DNA of 64,000 bases from Emcibacteraceae bacterium (GTDB lineage Bacteria > Pseudomonadota > Alphaproteobacteria > Sphingomonadales > Emcibacteraceae), in assembly GCA_041396985.1 (NCBI GenBank), contig JAWKXO010000001.1, positions 806,001-870,000 of the forward strand. Direction: 5' to 3'. Position 1 is the stretch's first letter, and each line of letters begins with the position of its first letter. Both the position numbers and the translations under genes were made by a program. This document shows, in pieces, positions 42,428-50,917 of the stretch. The notes beneath the pieces were generated by a model that was not told the DNA's origin, ran no database searches, and saw only the letters and a list, made by a program, of their open reading frames with translations.

Positions 42428-43780
42428 ATGCTTACGGTCAATATCCTCAATATTTTTTATCCAGAATAATAAAAGAACACCTGGAACCGCCAATATTGCA
42501 GTAACGATAAAGAACCAGAACCAGTCCGTATATTCTACTATATAGCCACTCGGGGATGATAATATCCTGGTGGTAAATTGGGTAATCGCACTTAAAAGCG
42601 CAAATTGGGTGACTGTAAAAGACCGATTGCAAAGAAGAGAAAGATAGGCAACCAATACAGTCGCCCCCATACCTGTTGAAAAATTCTCAAAGCCCATCGT
42701 AAACGCCAGGAACCAAGCGTTCGTCCCAATGATATAAAGAGCAGAAAAGGACAAATTTGATACCAACTGTAATACAGCACAGATGAGCAGAGCTTTCCAT
42801 AAACCAACTTTATTCATAAGTGCCCCTCCAACTGCAAGTCCGGCAAGCAGTGCCCAGAACCCTACTGCCTTTCCTGAATTTGCAATTACGAGGTCATCAA
42901 AGCCAAGCGATAGAAAATATTTGGTTTGCAGGGATAAAGCCATACTGTCTCCCAGCTTATAAAACAAAGCGAAAAGAAGAAAGACATACCAGCCCCTTCT
43001 TGTTAAAAATTCCTGAAAAGGGGCAATAACACTCATATATATCCAGGCGAAATATTCTTTAAATTTACCTTCAAGAATATTCTTCTCCCGCATAATTTTA
43101 TCAAGTTCGAGCTGAATTTTTAATTTTTCTTCTGTGGCCTTATGTTGCGGCTCTTTAATGAATAACGTCGCCAATATACCGATTGCCATCAATAAACTGC
43201 CGATCATAAACAAATATGCCCAGTCAATTTCAAACAGATTATAAATATAAATCACCCCGATTGAAAAAATGATCCCTGCAATCCGATAGCCATAAATATA
43301 AAGGGCGGCACCTGCGGCTTGTTCGTCATCTTCAAGAACTTCAATTCGAAAACCATCGATAACAATATCCTGGGTAGCACCAAAAAGCGCGATTAAAAAA
43401 GCAACCATATAGGTTTCTGAGTAATCCTGTGTCGGTGATGTGAACCCCAACCAGACTATACTAAATGCCAAAAGTATTTGGGAAAGCAGAAGCCAACTTC
43501 TTCTCTGGCCAAAAAGTTTATTAAGAACCGGTAATTTTACCTGATCAATGATCGGCGACCAAAGAAACTTAATGGTATAGGGAAATCCGGCTGCTACCAG
43601 TAGACTGATTTCACTAGGGGAAAGATCAATCTTTGACACCCAGTAACTTAAAGCACCGGTCAGCACGCCGTAAGGAACACCGGAGGAAAAGCCCAAAAAT
43701 AAAATAGCCAAAACCCGGGGTTTTAAATAAACCAGCAATGAGTCTGATATTTCTTTTTCCTGATTTTCGCTTTTAGCCAA
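42401..43780 (-). CDS. AmpG-like MFS permease
   Basis: A 459-residue transporter with 12 predicted helices. It resembles AmpG, which imports anhydromuropeptides for wall recycling: FSSGVPYGVLTGALSYWVSKIDLSP, GFPYTIKFLWSPIIDQ, GQRRSWLLLSQ and GATQDIVIDGFRIE are close to the family pattern. A charged loop of about 35 residues between helices 6 and 7 is larger than usual. Substrate inferred from the family; acetyl-CoA transporter-type relatives are an alternative. Confidence 0.82.
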   Translation of the reverse strand: MAKSENQEKEISDSLLVYLKPRVLAILFLGFSSGVPYGVLTGALSYWVSKIDLSPSEISLLVAAGFPYTIKFLWSPIIDQVKLPVLNKLFGQRRSWLLLSQILLAFSIVWLGFTSPTQDYSETYMVAFLIALFGATQDIVIDGFRIEVLEDDEQAAGAALYIYGYRIAGIIFSIGVIYIYNLFEIDWAYLFMIGSLLMAIGILATLFIKEPQHKATEEKLKIQLELDKIMREKNILEGKFKEYFAWIYMSVIAPFQEFLTRRGWYVFLLFALFYKLGDSMALSLQTKYFLSLGFDDLVIANSGKAVGFWALLAGLAVGGALMNKVGLWKALLICAVLQLVSNLSFSALYIIGTNAWFLAFTMGFENFSTGMGATVLVAYLSLLCNRSFTVTQFALLSAITQFTTRILSSPSGYIVEYTDWFWFFIVTAILAVPGVLLLFWIKNIEDIDRKHSDLSHNEV

Positions 43781-43844
43781 AGATTTTCTCTATAGAATTA
43801 TTTTTCTGTAGAGTGACCGATCATACTGTCAAGGTCAAGTCTCA

Positions 43845-44402
43845 TTACATTGATCTGATCCAGGAGCGGAGCTGGATAATCTGGTTTTTGAACATTTGCG
43901 CATTACCTGTCAATTTTGCCAGCATGGTTAGCCCGCAGATTGCCGACATGAGACGATCTCCCTGATCAACACCACTTTCAGTCTTCAACATGATGATAAA
44001 CTGTTCATCTATCCATTTATGCTGTATTTCAAGAATATCCCCGGCTGTTTCTGTGAGAGCATTGCCTATATTACGCACATCATAATAAAGACTGAATACA
44101 GGACATCCTTCCTTGGCAAGTCTTTCTGCATCATCAAAATAACTATCCAGAAACATACTTAGCCTTTGTCTTGGATTATCATTTTCTTCGTATTTTTTAA
44201 GCTGCTTTTTCAATTCCTGTCTATATGACTGAAGAACTTTAAGGCCAACTTCCTCTAATGAATTAAAACTATCATCAAATTCACGCTCAGAAATCTGCGC
44301 CGCTTTCACAATATCCTCAACATTGGTTGCAGCATATCCTTTTTTAAGGAACACCATTTTGGCGCCATTAACAATGTTAGCTGATAATGCTTTTGTGTTC
44401 AT
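43845..44402 (-). CDS. TetR-family regulator
   Basis: A 185-residue regulator with a TetR-type N-terminal helix-turn-helix (ANIVNGAKMVFLKKGYAATNVEDIVKAAQIS...) and a C-terminal helical ligand domain with YRQELKKQLKKYEENDNPRQRLSMFLDSYF and GCPVFSLYYDVRN, typical of the TetR_C subgroup near AcuR/YcdC proteins. No close target gene is obvious other than the AmpG-like permease downstream. Confidence 0.82.
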   Translation of the reverse strand: MNTKALSANIVNGAKMVFLKKGYAATNVEDIVKAAQISEREFDDSFNSLEEVGLKVLQSYRQELKKQLKKYEENDNPRQRLSMFLDSYFDDAERLAKEGCPVFSLYYDVRNIGNALTETAGDILEIQHKWIDEQFIIMLKTESGVDQGDRLMSAICGLTMLAKLTGNAQMFKNQIIQLRSWIRSM

Positions 44403-44609
44403 TTACTGCCCCTTAATAATCCTAAAGCATAACATGACAAAAGAGCCCTGTGTGAATTCACCGTGCTTAAATTTCATTCGTTATTATACTTTGATACAGT
44501 TTACAGAATCATAACATTAATATAAGGAAGTGAAGTTTTTGTTATCATTATTTAAAAATACTTCCTATTTAATTAAAAACTATCTGAAAAACATTTTCTA
44601 TTAAAGAAC

Positions 44610-44637
44610 AAAAAAAGCCGCTGAAATATCAGCGGCC
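44610..44637 (-). terminator. Terminator of rpmB
   Basis: On the minus strand a perfect stem GCCGCTGA/TCAGCGGC with a 4-base loop is followed by a run of seven T. It lies about 30 bases after the rpmB stop. Confidence 0.9.
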
Positions 44638-44664
44638 TTAATAACGTTGTCCTAAATTCTGAAT

Positions 44665-44952
44665 TTAAGCAGCAGCAAGCTTTTGCTTAATGCTTTTTTT
44701 CAGACGTCTTGCTTTTAAAGATAATTTAAGATCATTTGCTTTAATCAGAAAATTATCAAGACCGCCATTATGCTCTACACTACGCAGTGCATGGGCAGAA
44801 ATTTTCATTTTCACTGACTGTCCGAGTGCATCGCTCATCAATGTTACTTTGGCAAGATTAGGACGGAATTTACGACGGGTTCTGTTAAGCGCATGGCTCA
44901 CATTATTACCGCTCATTACTGATTTTCCAGTTAATTCACATACACGTGACAT
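44665..44952 (-). CDS. rpmB: 50S ribosomal protein L28
   Basis: The 95-residue protein starts MSRVCELTGKSVMSGNNVSHALNRT and has RRKFRPNL, as in bacterial L28. Its length with a longer C-terminal tail is usual for alphaproteobacteria. It has its own strong promoter and a strong terminator, so it is a single-gene unit. Confidence 0.97.
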   Translation of the reverse strand: MSRVCELTGKSVMSGNNVSHALNRTRRKFRPNLAKVTLMSDALGQSVKMKISAHALRSVEHNGGLDNFLIKANDLKLSLKARRLKKSIKQKLAAA

Positions 44953-45034
44953 CGTCTTTTCCTTAACTTAAATTCTTATATTCTATGGCTGTTTCATGAG
45001 AATCGTCATGCAGCCTGATAAAACTTGAAAGCGG

Positions 45035-45063
45035 TATATAGGGGAAAGCACCATATACGTCAA
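45035..45063 (-). promoter_or_regulatory. Promoter of rpmB
   Basis: On the minus strand a -35 box TTGACG (45058-45063) and a -10 box TATATA (45035-45040) are separated by 17 bases, about 82 bases upstream of the rpmB ATG. Confidence 0.7.
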
Positions 45064-45194
45064 GAAATATAACCTGAAATCTATGATTTTATTGCCAAAA
45101 AAATTACCCCTTCCGTATCGCTCGATGCTTGAAATCAAAATTTTGCAGGATATAGTGGATTGAACAGGGAAAATACGGGCAAGGGGAAAGTCTT

Positions 45195-46757
45195 ATGAAA
45201 GTTATTTGGTCGCTAATATTTATTTTAATTTTAGCAAGCTGCAGTCAGGAAAATTCCAATGATATCAGTGCGGATATTCTGATCACGGGTGGAACTGTTT
45301 TTGATGGACATGATAGCGCAGGGGAAAAACTTGATATTGCAATAAATGGTGACCAGATAACATATGTTGGTCCCGCTGGTCAGTATAAAATCAGTGCCGC
45401 ACGCACCATTGACGCCACAGGAATGATCGTCGCCCCCGGTTTTATTGACCCACATACCCACTCACTTGATGATCTGCAAAATCCTGATAAAAAGCTGAAT
45501 GCCAATTACCTGATGCAAGGGGTAACAACCGTTTTTAACGGAAATGACGGAGGTGGACCAAGCAATATTCGTGAAACCCTTGACAAGCTTGAGGAAGATG
45601 GCATAGGCAGCAATACAGCCCTCTTTGTCGGGCAGGGCAACGTTCGCCAGTCAGTCATGCAGATGAGGGATGATGAGCCAACATACGGCGAAATGGAAAT
45701 TATGAAATCCCATGTTCGAAAAGCGATGGAGGAAGGGGCTCTTGGCCTCTCCACCGGATTATATTATGCTCCCGGGAGCTATTCCTCAACCGAGGAAGTG
45801 GCTGAACTCGCCAAAGAAATTGCCCCTTATGACGGCATTTATGAAAGTCATATTCGCGATGAGAGCACCTATAACATTGGGCTTCTCGGCGCCATTAAAG
45901 AAGTGATTGATATTGCCCGTATCGCTGGCATTAAAGGACATGTCGGTCACATCAAAGCCCTTGGGGTTGATGTCTGGGGACAGTCAGCACAGGCAATAAA
46001 AATGATTGAAGATGCCCAGGCCGAAGGACTTAGGATCAGCGCGGACCAGTATCCATGGACAGCGACAGGAACCAGCGTCATTGGGGCCCTGCTGCCCCGA
46101 TATGTTCAGGCAGGGGGCAATGAAGCTATGTTAGCCCGACTGAAAGATCCGGAACTGTTACCAAAAATCAAGGCCGACATGGAAGAAAATATGAGAAAGC
46201 GTGGTGGCAAGGATGCCTTGCTGCTTACCGGCGGTGACGGAAATATGGTGGTTGGACGCACCCTTGGTGAAGAGGCAGACGCCCGTGGCAAAACACCAAT
46301 CGAAACCGCCATTGAAATCATATTTGAATGGGGAAGCAATATTGCAAATTTTGCTATTAACGAAGATGACCTTCGCGCCTTTATGCAAAAACCCTGGGTG
46401 ATGACATCGTCTGACGGCTCATACGGCCATCCCCGCAAATTTGCCACATTTCCAAATAAATACAGAACCTATGTGGTTGAAAAAAAATATATCAGTCTTC
46501 AGGATTTTATTCACAGAAGCACAGGCCTTACCGCAGATACATTCAAGCTTTGTGACCGCGGTTACATAGAGCCCGATAAATATGCAGATATTGTCATTTT
46601 TGATCCTGACGAATTCGGGCCCAAAGCAGATTATATTAATCCCAGAGAATTATCTGTCGGGGTTAAATATCTTCTGGTGAATGGAGGGCTGGCAATTGAT
46701 GAAGGTAAACTTACGGGTGATCTATTTGGGCGCGGACTAACGAGATGTACACGCTAA
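45195..46757 (+). CDS. N-acyl-D-amino-acid deacylase lipoprotein
   Basis: A 520-residue exported lipoprotein (LILASC, Cys 16) of the amidohydrolase superfamily. ITGGTVFDGHDS opens the domain and APGFIDPHTHSLDD carries the HxH metal ligands. ESHIRDES and HVGHIKALG supply later His ligands, and SSDGS the catalytic Asp. At the position of the D-aminoacylase zinc Cys the sequence reads VFNGNDGG, so the ligand set differs slightly. Members cleave N-acyl groups from D-amino acids or peptides. Paralogue of the gene at 15731, but with an intact HxH. GGGGAAAG precedes the ATG. Confidence 0.87.
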   Translation: MKVIWSLIFILILASCSQENSNDISADILITGGTVFDGHDSAGEKLDIAINGDQITYVGPAGQYKISAARTIDATGMIVAPGFIDPHTHSLDDLQNPDKKLNANYLMQGVTTVFNGNDGGGPSNIRETLDKLEEDGIGSNTALFVGQGNVRQSVMQMRDDEPTYGEMEIMKSHVRKAMEEGALGLSTGLYYAPGSYSSTEEVAELAKEIAPYDGIYESHIRDESTYNIGLLGAIKEVIDIARIAGIKGHVGHIKALGVDVWGQSAQAIKMIEDAQAEGLRISADQYPWTATGTSVIGALLPRYVQAGGNEAMLARLKDPELLPKIKADMEENMRKRGGKDALLLTGGDGNMVVGRTLGEEADARGKTPIETAIEIIFEWGSNIANFAINEDDLRAFMQKPWVMTSSDGSYGHPRKFATFPNKYRTYVVEKKYISLQDFIHRSTGLTADTFKLCDRGYIEPDKYADIVIFDPDEFGPKADYINPRELSVGVKYLLVNGGLAIDEGKLTGDLFGRGLTRCTR

Positions 46758-46760
46758 TAA

Positions 46761-47723
46761 TCACTTATTAAAAACAGAATTGAGCAGTTCCCTGGCTGCA
46801 GCAAGGGGGGTTATCTGCTTATTGATAACTGCTTTTTCCAAATCCTCTATTTTCTTTAATTTTTGCTTTTTTATCTGATCAACAATTAATTCACTTACTT
46901 CTGACCAGATAGCTGATTTCATTTGCTGAATGCGGCGTTCTTCCAATTGATGGCCAACTGACATAATATTCCGGAATGAAGTAATGACTTGCCAGATTTC
47001 CTCAAACCCGGATTTGTTCAATGCGCTTGCCCGCAATACTTTTACCGTCCATGCATCATTTTTTGGCTGCATAAGATGAAGGGCATTTTCACAGTGAGCC
47101 GCCGCAATCCGCGCTGCATTCTCGAAATCGCCATCGGCTTTGTTGATGATGACCAGATCTGCGAGTTCCATAATTCCGCGTTTTATGCCCTGAAGTTCAT
47201 CACCGCCACCGGGCGCTAAAAGCAATATGAACATATCAACCAGATTTTCAACAGCCACTTCCGACTGGCCGACCCCGACCGTTTCAACGATAATGATATC
47301 AAACCCTGCCGCTTCCAGTATCATCATGGCTTCACGGGTATAACGGGCAATCCCACCAAGAGTCCCATTTGAAGGGGTCGGACGAATAAAAGCCATATCA
47401 TCCCGTGCGAGTTCCTCCATCCTGGTTTTATCGCCAAGAATTGACCCGCCAGAAATTTGTGACGATGGATCAACGGCGAGCACGGCAACTTTATACCCTT
47501 TTGCCGTCAGCATTTTGCCAAACACTTCAATGAATGTGGATTTTCCAACTCCCGGAATACCAGTCAGACCCAGCCGAAGAGCGTTTCCCGTAAAGGGCAA
47601 AAGTTCTTTCAGCAATAACTCTGACTCATGCTGATGATCAGGTCGCGACGATTCAATCAGTGTTATTGCTTTTGCAATGGATCGGCGGTTTCCCGATTTT
47701 ATTTTATCCGCAAATTCGCTCAT
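46761..47723 (-). CDS. meaB: MeaB/ArgK-family G3E GTPase
   Basis: The 320-residue GTPase guards methylmalonyl-CoA mutase by gating cobalamin delivery. The Walker A motif is GIPGVGKST, followed by VLAVDPSSQISGGSILGDKTRM, PTPSNGTLGG and NKADGD (base recognition), all MeaB hallmarks. ATG 47723 is chosen because it lies one base after the TetR stop and the family begins there; an ATG at 47768 would overlap TetR. No mutase subunit is in the window. Confidence 0.92.
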   Translation of the reverse strand: MSEFADKIKSGNRRSIAKAITLIESSRPDHQHESELLLKELLPFTGNALRLGLTGIPGVGKSTFIEVFGKMLTAKGYKVAVLAVDPSSQISGGSILGDKTRMEELARDDMAFIRPTPSNGTLGGIARYTREAMMILEAAGFDIIIVETVGVGQSEVAVENLVDMFILLLAPGGGDELQGIKRGIMELADLVIINKADGDFENAARIAAAHCENALHLMQPKNDAWTVKVLRASALNKSGFEEIWQVITSFRNIMSVGHQLEERRIQQMKSAIWSEVSELIVDQIKKQKLKKIEDLEKAVINKQITPLAAARELLNSVFNK

Positions 47724-47724
47724 A

Positions 47725-48321
47725 TTAAGTTCTGCAAACCCCTGATCCGACCAGAGCCAGCACTTCATCCGTCAGTTCATTCTGGTCAACCTTGCCATCC
47801 GCTTTATACCAGGATGTCAATCCATTCAGACTATCAAAAAGAAGAATGGCAAGAATGGTAGAATTACAATTCCTTATTGAGCCGTCACCAATGCCTCGGC
47901 GAATAATTTCACGCACCCTGTTTTCAATATCCTTATGGTTTTTTATGCTTTGTGCCCGAAGCATTTCGTCTTCCATCTGACCACGGTGCCGGACATGGCA
48001 TCGCGCCACATCATCAATAATGATGCCAATATATCGCATAATAAATTGATAAAGCATTTCATAACCTGAAATATTTTTTGCCATTACTTCGTCCAGCATG
48101 GCATTAATCCGACCGCAGGTAACCTCCTCGCATTTAACCAAAATATCCTCTTTATTTTTAATATAATAATAAAGGGTTGGTTTGGTGACATTCTGCATAC
48201 TGGCAATATCATCCAGAGAGGTTTTATAATAACCACGTTCCATAAATGCCTTGGCGGCATTACGTAAAATCACATCAAGTTTTTGTTGTCTTTTTTCTTC
48301 TCTTGTCAGGTTTTGTTGCAT
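47725..48321 (-). CDS. TetR-family regulator of acyl-CoA metabolism
   Basis: A 198-residue repressor with helix-turn-helix ILRNAAKAFMERGYYKTSLDDIASMQNVTKPTLYYYIKNKEDIL spread over residues 18-60, and a helical ligand-binding region. Its gene precedes meaB and diverges from a thiolase/acyl-CoA dehydrogenase operon with two palindromes between them. An acyl-CoA-responsive repressor of that operon is the likely role (inference from context). AGGGA precedes the ATG. Confidence 0.85.
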   Translation of the reverse strand: MQQNLTREEKRQQKLDVILRNAAKAFMERGYYKTSLDDIASMQNVTKPTLYYYIKNKEDILVKCEEVTCGRINAMLDEVMAKNISGYEMLYQFIMRYIGIIIDDVARCHVRHRGQMEDEMLRAQSIKNHKDIENRVREIIRRGIGDGSIRNCNSTILAILLFDSLNGLTSWYKADGKVDQNELTDEVLALVGSGVCRT

Positions 48322-48365
48322 CTATCCCTGTCCAATTGTTATACTGTTTTCAAATATCTTGCGTA

Positions 48366-48404
48366 TGAATATATTCAAGTTTATATTGTTACCGAATAGT
48401 AACA
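48366..48404. promoter_or_regulatory. Candidate TetR operators in the divergent region
   Basis: Two palindromes lie between the TetR and thiolase genes: TGAATATATTCA (48366-48377) and TGTTAC-CGAATA-GTAACA (48387-48404). Position and symmetry suit binding of the divergently encoded TetR protein, controlling both directions. Confidence 0.45.
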
Positions 48405-48449
48405 TATTTTAGTCAATAATGACATCTAAAAAATTCTGGAGAAATTTTC

Positions 48450-49637
48450 ATGACCGCAGATTCTATAGTTATTGTTGGCATGTCTCGCACACCTATGGGG
48501 GGATTTCAAGGTGATTTTGCCTCTGTAACTGCACCGGAACTTGGCGCTGTCGCCATAAAAGGTGCCCTGGATGAGGCCGCAATTGCCCCTAAAGATGTAG
48601 ACGAAACCTATATGGGTTGCGTTCTTCCTGCCGGCATTGGTCAGGCCCCTGCGCGGCAGGCGTCTGTTGGGGCTGGCATTCCATTAAGCACTCCTTGCGT
48701 GACAGTCAATAAAATGTGTGGCAGCGGCATGGAAACAGTCATTCTGGCCCATAATGCGATTTCAGCAGGAGCGGCAGATATCATTGTTGCCGGTGGCATG
48801 GAAAGCATGAGCAACGCCCCTTACCTTTTAACAAAAATGCGCAGTGGTGCCCGGATTGGTCATACAGACGCTAAAGACCATATGTTCCTAGACGGACTTG
48901 AAGATGCTTATGACAAAGGAAAATTGATGGGAGTCTTTGCTGAAAAAACAGCGGAAAAATACGGTTTCAGCCGCGAAGATCAGGACCAGTTTGCCATTTC
49001 ATCACTTTCAAGAGCGAACAACGCTATTGAAAAAGGTTATTTTAAAAGGGAAATCAGCCCGGTTACAGTCAGTAGCCGTCAGGGCGACATTATCATTGAT
49101 ACGGATGAGCAACCCGGCAAAGCGAGAATTGAAAAAATACCAACTCTAAGACCCGCATTTGCCAAGGATGGATCGGTTACAGCCGCAAATTCAAGCTCAA
49201 TTTCCGATGGTGCTTCAGCGGTCGTCATGATGAAATTGTCGGAAGCGGAGAAAAGAGGCCTTAAACCGATCGCGAAAATCATCGGCCATAGTGTCCATGC
49301 ACAGGAGCCAAACTGGTTCACCACCGCTCCTGTCGGCGCCATGAAAAAACTTTATGATAAAACCGGCTGGACAGATAAGGATGTTGACCTTTATGAAATT
49401 AACGAGGCCTTTGCCGTCGTCACGATGGCGGCAATGCATGATCTCAATATTTCCCATGATAAAGTAAATGTTCATGGCGGAGCCTGCGCCCTTGGCCATC
49501 CGGTCGGATCATCAGGATCACGTATTATCATCACCCTGATTGCCGCCCTGCAGACGCATGGCAAAAAACGTGGCATAGCAAGTCTTTGTATCGGTGGTGG
49601 GGAGGCAACGGCCGTCGCTGTTGAATTAATGGAATGA
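48450..49637 (+). CDS. Acetyl-CoA acetyltransferase (thiolase)
   Basis: A 395-residue thiolase with the acyl-carrying Cys in VNKMCGSGME (about Cys 89), the NEAFA motif, the His in GGACALGHPVGSSG and the base Cys in ASLCIGGGEA. It condenses or cleaves acetoacetyl-CoA (or longer 3-ketoacyl-CoA). It overlaps the following acyl-CoA dehydrogenase by four bases (ATGA). CTGGAG precedes the ATG. Confidence 0.94.
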   Translation: MTADSIVIVGMSRTPMGGFQGDFASVTAPELGAVAIKGALDEAAIAPKDVDETYMGCVLPAGIGQAPARQASVGAGIPLSTPCVTVNKMCGSGMETVILAHNAISAGAADIIVAGGMESMSNAPYLLTKMRSGARIGHTDAKDHMFLDGLEDAYDKGKLMGVFAEKTAEKYGFSREDQDQFAISSLSRANNAIEKGYFKREISPVTVSSRQGDIIIDTDEQPGKARIEKIPTLRPAFAKDGSVTAANSSSISDGASAVVMMKLSEAEKRGLKPIAKIIGHSVHAQEPNWFTTAPVGAMKKLYDKTGWTDKDVDLYEINEAFAVVTMAAMHDLNISHDKVNVHGGACALGHPVGSSGSRIIITLIAALQTHGKKRGIASLCIGGGEATAVAVELME

Positions 49638-50770
49638 TTTTAAGCGAAGAACAAATCATGATCCGCGACATGGCGCGGGATTTTGCGGATAATGAACTCA
49701 CCCCCCATGCCGCCGAATGGGACAGAAATGCAAGTCTCCCCATTGAAGTTTTGCACCAGATGGGCTCCCTTGGCCTGATGGGTATGACCATCCCGGAAGA
49801 ATGGGGTGGCGCGGGTACCGATTATGTTTCATACGCTTTGGCATTAATGGAAATCGCCCGCGGTGACGGCGCCGTAAGCACCATTATGAGCGTTACCAAT
49901 TCACCGACATTATCCTGCATTCTTAATGCCGGCACAGAAAAACAGAAGGAAGACTTTTTAAAACCGCTGGCACGAGGTGAAATTTTTGGCGCATTTTGCC
50001 TGACCGAGCCTGGGGCAGGATCTGATGCCTCAAACCTTAAAACCCGCGCAGTGAAATCCGATAAAGGCTGGCTTATTAACGGATCAAAAATGTTTATCAG
50101 CAATGGCAAAATCGCCAAAGTCGCACTTATTTTTGCCGTAACAGACCCCGACGCCGGTAAAAAGGGTATTACCGCTTTTCTGGTTCCTACCGATACAAAG
50201 GGCTATAGCGTTGCCAATGTTGAAAGCAAGCTGGGACAGAAGGCATCGGACACCTGTAGCCTTAATTTTGATGATATGCTGGCAAGCGATGATATGGTTC
50301 TAGGGAATGTTGGTGAAGGGTATAAACTGGCCCTTTCAAATCTGGAACCTGGCCGGATCGGTATAGCCGCACAAAGTGTCGGCATGGCAAGGGCCGCACT
50401 GGATGTTGCCGTTTCTTACGCCAATGAACGTGAAACATTCGGTAAACCGATCATTAAACACCAGGCTGTCGGCTTCCGACTTGCCGATATGGAAACGGAA
50501 CTGGAAGCGGCCAGACTAATGGTTTTAAACGCCGCTTCACTTCGTGATCAGGGCGTTCCATGTTTAAAAGAAGCGGCAATGGCAAAATTATTTGCCTCCG
50601 AAGCGGCAGAAAAAATCTGCTCCGCCGCTATCCAAACATTAGGCGGTTATGGTTATCTGAATGACTTTCCGGTTGAGCGGATATATCGTGATGTACGCGT
50701 ATGTCAGATCTATGAGGGAACATCCGATATTCAGCGGATGATCATTTCCAGAGAGCTTATGCAAAAATAA
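49634..50770 (+). CDS. Acyl-CoA dehydrogenase
   Basis: The 378-residue flavoenzyme shows FCLTEPGAGSDASNLKT (FAD and substrate contacts), MFISNGKIA, and RIYRDVRVCQIYEGTSDIQRMII, with the catalytic Glu in YEGTSD. Size fits short/branched-chain or butyryl-type enzymes; chain preference cannot be told. Cotranslated with the thiolase, so the pair probably degrades a short or branched acyl-CoA, with meaB hinting at a propionyl/methylmalonyl route. Confidence 0.94.
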   Translation: MILSEEQIMIRDMARDFADNELTPHAAEWDRNASLPIEVLHQMGSLGLMGMTIPEEWGGAGTDYVSYALALMEIARGDGAVSTIMSVTNSPTLSCILNAGTEKQKEDFLKPLARGEIFGAFCLTEPGAGSDASNLKTRAVKSDKGWLINGSKMFISNGKIAKVALIFAVTDPDAGKKGITAFLVPTDTKGYSVANVESKLGQKASDTCSLNFDDMLASDDMVLGNVGEGYKLALSNLEPGRIGIAAQSVGMARAALDVAVSYANERETFGKPIIKHQAVGFRLADMETELEAARLMVLNAASLRDQGVPCLKEAAMAKLFASEAAEKICSAAIQTLGGYGYLNDFPVERIYRDVRVCQIYEGTSDIQRMIISRELMQK

Positions 50771-50806
50771 TTCGCAGGGTTTTTAATCAGACCCCGTATA
50801 AGGATT

Positions 50807-50876
50807 ATCAGCGGTGCTTGTTTTGTGACACTCATTCTCGACCGGTCACTTGTTCCCCTTCACGAGCATCGCTGAT
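50807..50876. repeat. Structured inverted repeat between acyl-CoA dehydrogenase and TolB-like gene
   Basis: ATCAGCGGTGCT (50807-50818) and AGCATCGCTGAT (50865-50876) pair at 11 of 12 positions (the other is a G-T wobble), and GTGAC (50825-50829) pairs with GTCAC (50845-50849) inside. There is no T-run directly after the outer stem on either strand. It may be an RNA structure in the 5' leader of the next gene, a weak terminator or a repeat element. Confidence 0.55.
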
Positions 50877-50917
50877 CATTTCATATAAAAATTCTTCTTA
50901 TTTTCATCATAAAATGT

